A model generated the notes under the pieces. It did not search any database. It had not been told where the DNA came from and worked only from the letters and a program-made list of their open reading frames with translations. Shown one piece after another: positions 57,500-64,000 of a DNA stretch of 64,000 nt. The first letter of the stretch is position 1; every line of letters starts with the position of its first letter. This DNA is from Trileptium ribeirensis (lineage: Eukaryota; Nematoda; Enoplea; Enoplida; Thoracostomopsidae): contig JASANE010007451.1 in the NCBI GenBank assembly GCA_030248225.1, positions 18,930-82,929 on the forward strand. The letters are read 5' to 3'. Both the position numbers and the translations under genes were made by a program.

Positions 57500-58735
57500 A
57501 AAAATTGCTGTCTGATTAAGAATGTCATTGAATAAACGAGGTCAAATGTGCCAAATGATCAAAAGTGTGCGAACGCAATATCCATTCGCGCGCCGTAGAG
57601 TTCGTGTTCGCGTTCGCAAAATGGGAATACCATTGGCAAAAATCTGAACATTGACTCAATCCATCAATTTGTGATATTGACAAAAGAACAACATTGGTGT
57701 ACGCATGTAAAACTGGACTAAACGTATCAGGCTGATAATCCCGTCTTCCCTCTGAGAATCTGTGATTAATTGCTGTTAGGTTGGGTGGGCATAGCTATGG
57801 TTTGTTAGAGCGTTTGCTTTTTAAAATATAGGTATGAGGTCAATCGTTCAAATCTCACTCAAGCCAAACATTCTCAGTTGGCTCCATTCTGCATCTTTTC
57901 GTTCCATAGCACCTATCGTTAGAACGAAATAAAAACTGAAAACATAACCACAATGGACACCTATTATATATTAATTATGGTCGATAGTTATTTTGGTCAA
58001 TCATCAACCTTGATTGATAGATAATTGGGCCGCTTACCCTGTTGTGGGGTACCGTACTGCTGATTTCATAGCTAGCAATCCAGAGTTCGGCAAGTTGTCC
58101 ACTTCCATTTATCGAGTGTTTCCTAGGCTATCCAGAGGTGTTTCGTACCCAAACCAGGGACGTAGCTAGAAAATCCAAACTAATGCGCACCAAGGTTTTC
58201 TTTAGGGGCGCAAAATCTGAACTAAAGGGGCAGAAGTTAGCTGTAAATTCTGTGACGGTACCGAGCAAAACTGGGGGCACTGTCCGTGCCGCTTCTTGGC
58301 GACTCCCCTGGCCCAAACTAATCCCATCACCCTAAAAATCACCCAAAACCCCCATAATCAAAAATTTGGGTTTTCACTAGTTTATTTAATATACGATCCC
58401 CTTCTCACTAAGTGCTAGGTAAAATCCTAAATTTAATCAAATCTTGTCTTTTGTTCCTAATTGCATATTATATAGGTACATAATTTCTTAACTAGCTAAC
58501 ATGTGGTTAAGTTTTAGTTGTATGGAAGTTCGGTCGTGAGCGCTGGGAATCCTTGAGCGTTAAGAATTACTTTCCGTTTATTTTTCTATATTATTGATTT
58601 TAATTGCTCTGTGTATTACTTAGCTACCACAGTTTGGTAGCTTTACGGTTTTATTGGTTTAGCATTGTGTGTTGTTTGAATTTGGCTGGCGATGTGCAGC
58701 AGTGATTTTATTGTAGTTTTCCTGGCTTCTTGAGA
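57500..58735. other. No gene; possible DNA-transposon end near 58155
   Basis: CCAGGGACGTAGCTAGAAAA (about 58154) resembles the CAGGG-CGTAGC ends of DNA transposons seen in many invertebrates, and a run GGGGGCACTGTCC lies at 58271. No inverted partner was confirmed. GTGCGAACGC at 57568 and GCGTTCGCAA at 57612 form a small inverted pair. Confidence 0.3.
57785..57880 (+). repeat. tRNA-like relic, plus strand
   Basis: GCATAGCTATGGTTTGTTAGAGCG resembles an A box and D arm; CAATCGTTCAAATCTCACTC resembles a B box at the right distance. Stems do not pair fully. Probably a SINE head. Confidence 0.45.
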
Positions 58736-58740
58736 GTATC

Positions 58741-58766
58741 ATGAGTATTGTATTGTATTGTATAGA
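58741..58766. repeat. (GTATT)n short tandem repeat
   Basis: GTATTGTATTGTATTGTATA. On the minus strand this is an (ATACA)n-type tail and might be the 3' end of the minus-strand retrotransposon at 59172-60703, though a small hairpin element lies between. Confidence 0.5.
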
Positions 58767-58787
58767 TTCCCACCAACCAACCCGGCA

Positions 58788-58887
58788 CAGTAATACTTTA
58801 AGTAAATCTAGATCTTAATATGCATTTTTAAACCTAAGCATAGGGTTAGACTTAAACTCGCGTAAAATACGCCTTAAAGTATTACTG
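58788..58887. mobile_element. 100-bp inverted-repeat element
   Basis: Perfect 15-bp ends CAGTAATACTTTAAG and CTTAAAGTATTACTG. No TA duplication; CA lies on both sides. Non-coding MITE-like element. Confidence 0.65.
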
Positions 58888-58889
58888 CA

Positions 58890-59171
58890 ATTTTTTTTAA
58901 GTTTATTTCAAAGTCTCATGGTATGGTTGTGTTCACGGAAACCCGCCACCACAAGGGTATTCTACCCGATTTTGCGATGACGACCAACCGAGCCCACAAC
59001 TACCCTAAAAATAACACAAGTAAAATAAAATAATGCAAAGTAAAACATATAGTTATGTAAACGGTTGACTAGGAACAGGACAGGGAAGGGGTGACACACC
59101 CTCTAACAAGCTGCCCTTTGAGAAATGCGTGATTACCGTAAATATATAAGCTAGTTAACAATGATAAATAG
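58890..59171. other. Sequence between hairpin element and RT stop
   Basis: Possible 3' untranslated region of the minus-strand retrotransposon. No motif beyond an A-rich stretch. Confidence 0.35.
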
Positions 59172-60703
59172 TCAATTACGATTATATTTAAGAAACCTAG
59201 TTAAATCTACATGAGCAAGTCGTTTACAAAAAATATTTACACTTCTAGAATTAATTACCTCTTGAGGCAAGCTGTTCCACACTTTTACTATTTTATTAGA
59301 AAAGAACTGTTGCCGTATTAGTTTGTTAGATCTTGGTTGAAATAGCTGCAATGTATGTCCGCGTGTATTTGTAGTATTAAAAGGTAAAGAAATTAATAAA
59401 ATTTAACCCTAATTCACCATGCACTATTTTAAAACAGAAAACTAAATCGTGTTTCAAACGACGTAACTCAAGTGGCTCTAATTTAAGCTGTAGTAGCCTG
59501 CTGTTGTAATCAACTCTCTGTAGTTTGCAACGAAAAAGCAACCTCCTCGTAAAGTATCGTTGAACATTTTCTACATTATCGATATCACCTAAGAGAGAAG
59601 GGTTCCATACAGGGGAGCAATATTCTAAAATAGGCAAAACATAACTTTTAAAAGCAGTGACAAACACATACATATTAGCGAAACGAAAACAATTAAACAA
59701 CATATTAATGATACTATATGATTTTTTACAAACATGCGATATATGTAGTAGGTTTCAAAGAATAATGCAAAGTAACCCCAAGATCAAGAAATTCGGTAAC
59801 GACATGTAAACGTTGATTATCAATCAGGTATGTTACGGGTATGTTAGATTTCCCTAAACGGAGAACTGCACACTTGGGCATCGAAATTTTCAATCCCCAT
59901 CGTGCAGACCACGCGCAGATTTCATCTAAAGCTTTTTGTAATACAATACAATCCTCATAACAGCGAATGACGTTATAAACTTTGACATCATCAGCAAAAA
60001 ATTTCAGTTTCACGGTTGGACAAGAAATAACTAAGTCATTTATGAAAATGTTAAAGAATAAAGGTCCAAGAACAGAGCCCTGAGGAACGCCAGAAGTAAC
60101 AAGTGCTTCTTCTGAAAAGCAGTTTCCCACTTTAACTTTTTGCGAACGACCTGATAGATAATTAGAAATCCATGAAAGCAAATAGCCTCTGATTCCATAA
60201 TTATATAACTTCAGTAACAGATAAGAATGAATAACAGTATCAAAAGCTTTGGAAAAATCAATATATGTCACATCGACACATGCACCTGAATCCAGAGCAA
60301 GAGTGCAGTCATTCAATAATTCTAGTAATTGAGTACAAGTAGAACGATTACGAACAAAACCATGCTGACAATCATTAAAACAGTTTGTTTCTTTTAAAAA
60401 AGAATATATTTTATTTCTTATAATTTTCTCCATGACTCGGCAAGCTACACTAGTCAATGAAATTGGTCTGTAATTATAAGGATCTGTGCGTTCACCTTTT
60501 TTAAAAACTGGACAGATGTCTGCAGTTTTCCAGCTTGCAGGAACAGAGGAACAACACATAGACATATTAAATATAAAACATAACGGAACAGTAACCGGAC
60601 ATATTCAAAGATTTAAACAGTAATGAAGGAAATCCATCAGGTGTATGGCTAGTTTTAGGTTTTAAACTTTTTAAAGCCATACATACATCATTAAGAGTAA
60701 ATT
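59172..60703 (-). pseudogene. CR1/Jockey-like non-LTR retrotransposon RT, broken
   Basis: Reading the minus strand from 60703: FTLNDVCMALKSLKPKTSHT then PDGFPSLLF, the N-terminal RT region; then PVFKKGERTDPYNYRPISLT, YIDFSKAFDTV (motif A), GVPQGSVLGPLFFNIFINDL and FFADDVKVY (motif C, the catalytic DD). The C-terminal part reads YVLPILEYCSPVWNP then RRLKHDLVFCFKIVHG, NTRGHTLQLFQPRSNK and KIVKVWNSLPQEVINS, with a stop at 59172. At least three frameshifts (about 60600, 59745 and 59378). The 5' part is missing because the sequence stops at 60703, where duplication copy 2 begins. Confidence 0.9.
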
Positions 60704-63700
60704 GCTGTGTCTGTAGAGCTATTATGGCGCACTGGCTACAGGTCCATGTCTCACAATTATTATGTTTCTTCGCGTGGCTTTTCGCTTGCAAATTTTCCTT
60801 TACAGTGTTTGTTTTGTGTGCATAATAGGAAGCCTTTGCACAAAGTTTAATAAAAACACGGACCTAAATTTAGAAATGCAAAATGTTAGATTTAGGCGAT
60901 GTTCAGCTGAAACCTGCTGATCAAGAATAAAATTAAACAAACCAAATGACAAAGTCGAATTAAAAGGTGAAAATGTAATGATTTAGTACAATACAGGTGT
61001 TTTTTCACGAACAATTTTTGTTTTTATGCGGTAATATGGATTGCTACATATGTATGTGAGGTGATGGTAACAGGGAGAGATTTAAAATAGCATGCGTTTA
61101 AGTGTTTCTGCTAAAACACTGCGAAATGCACACAATTCGCATAGCAAGTTCCTAAAAACAAGTTCCATTATCATATTCTTCCTGAAACATAAGATATCTT
61201 TGACTGTCCACATCAAATTCATACATCCTTCAAATATAAGCTAATATTCGGAATGCGTTAGGCGTCTACGATATGTTTGGAGCGCATTTTTAAATTTCTT
61301 CGACAGCTGCTGTCTCAAGTTTGTTCGAAAATATGTCGATAATAAGCAAATTTTATTCAATTTATATTCGATGTTAGTGGGGCACTAATTCCGGATGGTC
61401 CGTATAAAACATTGATGTTTCGAAGCTGGATAACTTTTACGATAGACATTGTCTGCAGAGAATAGCAGGAGTTCCAGAGTTATACTACCAATGTCAAGCT
61501 TGTATAGTCGGAGTTGTGGAACTGCGTAATTGGCACAGCAAAAATGATAAAACGGCGCATCAGGTGACGAAGCCATATCATTGGCAAAGATGATAATGGT
61601 CTTGAAAAAAGTGCGCAAAAGTTTATACAATTTGAAGATACAAGAAAAATCCAACGTACTAACGTAGGGACACCAGCTTACAAAAGATAATGCAACCGTT
61701 GTTTAAAGTGATCACTTGGCGAAGACGTCGAAGAGATCGGATGGCAGTATTGACCGATACAGCGCTTGATCAGATGGTGTTGATAAAACTCAAGGAAAAG
61801 CAACGGCGCCCGACGTCTATAGGGATTTGGCAAAGCGGAAGTGGCTTACGACTTGTGCTGCGACATCCATGTTCTGTTACTAGACGGCGTTAAAGATGTG
61901 AAAACCAGAACACTACAGCTTGAGACTGCGGGGTTCGTAGCAAGAATATTCTGCGTCTGAATGAACAACCAGACATTCTAAAACTTAATTCGACACGAAT
62001 TAAATAATGAATGTGTAAATATCACGCCTTTTCCAGACCCCTACGAATGGAGCTAGTTGGCCGCTGGTAGTATTGTTCGTCGCCGTAAGACGCGGGCTGT
62101 CGGGAAGCGGAACGTAACCTAAAAATATAAACGTGTTATAGCAAACTTTAGCGATGAGATCGCTCCAAGATAAAACGCAACTGAACACACTAAAATAAAA
62201 TCACCAGCAAGATTGACGAAATCTAATATGCAAATTAGCTTTCGTCAAAACAAACAATAATTATTAAATATAACAGTATAATGCATTATATACGCATTAT
62301 TATATTATATTATTGTTTTATAAGCAATTTGTTATTCGGGTCTAGTGGTAGATCCTAAACACGAAAGTTTGGGAAAAACAGCCTTTCGAAAAGTAGTGCT
62401 GCGGTGGGATTCGAACCCACAACCTCCTGCTACTAGATCCGCTAGCAGGAGCTCTTACATGTTGAGCTATCCCGTTACCCAACAACGCAGTAGTTAAAAA
62501 GCTGCTATACTCGCATCCCGTTCAGTGAGGCATACCACTGGCCTTTAAATATACAGGTATACCTATATTTTAATCATAATTCGATATATTTTATTTTATT
62601 TCTCAATTGATAGTGGCCATAAGCAGGAGGCAAACGAGAGGCTTGGGTTGGGGAGTAGGTTTTGCAAATAGGAAAACTTTTGGTTGGTGGGCTAACTTGC
62701 GATTTCAGGTGTCGAATATCACCTAATTGTTATGTTTTATAATCTAAATGGAGTAGGTGTTGCTGGGTGATTTTTATTTATGACGGCTATCGGTATTTAA
62801 AATGGATGGGATTCGTCACCTGAAGATTGTGGTCCGAGGTGTGGCCAGTAGTATGCCGGTGGGACGTCTGATATGGCGCGCGTCCTGTTTTACGTGATCA
62901 GTGGTCGTGCCCTACATTTCGCGTAGCGTGTTTCTTACTCAGCTCGATCACTCCGGTTCAGGATTTTAGTATAAAACACATAGTGAATGGCGTTTTCTAC
63001 AGAACCGGTTAAAACAAATACGGCGCACTAATTGAGCACTTGAGCACCCGTAGGTTGTGATACACTTTTGCTAGTTGAGCAGATAGACTTGACTCGTAGC
63101 TCGTTGCTGCATCGTACTTTTCTTTAGTACGCTTACACTCTGATCACTCTAAACACGAGCGGATAATTTTTGCCTTTCTCTAAATATTGTTACTGTTCGG
63201 CACTGGCACATTCCACTATTTAAGCCTTACGTTCTATTAGTTCAGGTTAAGATTACCTTTGTACTAATCTAATATGCCTCTTGGGAGATTTATACCATCG
63301 CCTCCGAATGGCTGACGACGCACGTTTATCTAGTATCTGAACCTAGGACCTAGAATTCCGCTAATACAGGCCTTATTTAAGGGTTAGGTTTGAGTGAACA
63401 CCGGTTAATTTTAGATTAGCTCGTACATTTACCGAGGAGCTTGTGAGTTGTTACAACCGACCCCCGAATAGCTGGCACGATCGCATGGTTAAATAATTGC
63501 TTTAACCTGAGCCTTACGTTTACGTAAGGCTCGTTGCAGTTATATGATGTTTTGTAGCCGCCCCCGAAAGGCTGACCAAACTACTTTACAATGAACTATT
63601 TAGTAGAGCTTGCTCAATCCCTACGCCCCCAAATAGCTCCCCAGCTGGCTGATTGTTTAGGTATAGTGTGCTGGAGATTTTGGCCGTCAGACTGTACTTA

Positions 63701-64000
63701 AATTACTCGCCCTGTCTTCTCTCGACTAACACTACTTGCTGAGCCACCCCCGAATGGCTGACTAGACTCAACAGTAATGCTACTATGCCCGGACCCACCT
63801 GTTCTACTCGCCCTGGCTTTTCTTACTTGACACTTGGGCCAACATTTCGACATCTGTGTTCGTAATGGTGTTTTATAATTAATGCGGTGTTGCTCATAGT
63901 AGCAGGATTTTATACAACCTACAATTTTATTCTGGGGAAAATTAATCTTATTGAATAAACGGCACTCGTTGGGTTGGGGAGGAAAAATCAGGGAATCGTC
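60704..64000. repeat. Large direct duplication, copy 2 (truncated by window end)
   Basis: Starts at GCTGTGTCTGTAGAGC in the middle of a non-LTR retrotransposon frame, exactly where homology to 46093 begins. Offset is 14,611 bp at the start and 14,618 at the Merlin end. It reaches the Merlin left terminus at 63961. Because copy 2 starts where unit 1 would end, the arrangement fits a head-to-tail duplication with unit 46093-60703. Confidence 0.92.
62335..62490 (-). mobile_element. tRNA-derived SINE, copy within duplication
   Basis: Same element as 47724-47875, carried along in the large duplication, with a few point changes and an extra base or two around the A box. Confidence 0.75.

Overview
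This is a 64 kb piece of an invertebrate animal genome: AT-rich, full of repeats, with long introns. The only host gene I can reconstruct is an integrin-linked kinase (ILK; pat-4 in nematodes) on the minus strand. Ten coding exons run from 45812 down to 17529. Every junction has GT-AG ends, all phases agree, and the spliced frame is 1,428 nt (475 residues plus stop). Wording of the pseudokinase half looks closest to nematode ILK, so a TE-rich nematode is my best guess at the host, held with low to moderate confidence.

Layout. 1-8.9 kb holds several copies of an unnamed interspersed repeat family. 8.9-14.9 kb is unrecognised apart from one tRNA-like relic. 14.9-15.8 kb is a short ~340-bp tandem repeat cluster whose relative lies at 22.2-23.4 kb. 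17.5-45.8 kb is the ILK gene. Its introns carry a 25-copy 167-bp satellite directly before the last exon, several short TA-flanked inverted-repeat elements (Tc1/mariner-type MITEs), two arrays made from pieces of ILK exons, and tails of other repeats. 46.1-49.4 kb recurs at 60.7-64.0 kb. The geometry fits a head-to-tail duplication of about 14.6 kb that begins 281 bp upstream of the ILK start codon. Inside that unit are tRNA-derived SINEs, a Merlin DNA transposon (49343-51648) with terminal inverted repeats and 8-9 bp target duplications but a broken transposase, a ~1.6 kb tract almost without G on the plus strand, and decayed pieces of two non-LTR retrotransposons.

Most unusual observation. 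ILK exons 6 and 7, both 122 nt, have each been partly copied in tandem into the intron between them. The exon 6 copies keep the 5' splice site but lack the exon's start. The exon 7 copies keep the 3' splice site but lack the exon's end. The intron therefore opens with an array of donor sites and closes with an array of acceptor sites; adding any unit breaks the reading frame or brings in a stop. Separately, a MITE sits exactly in the TA of the exon 4 splice donor. The rest of the window is repeats, decayed transposons or sequence in which I see nothing coding.
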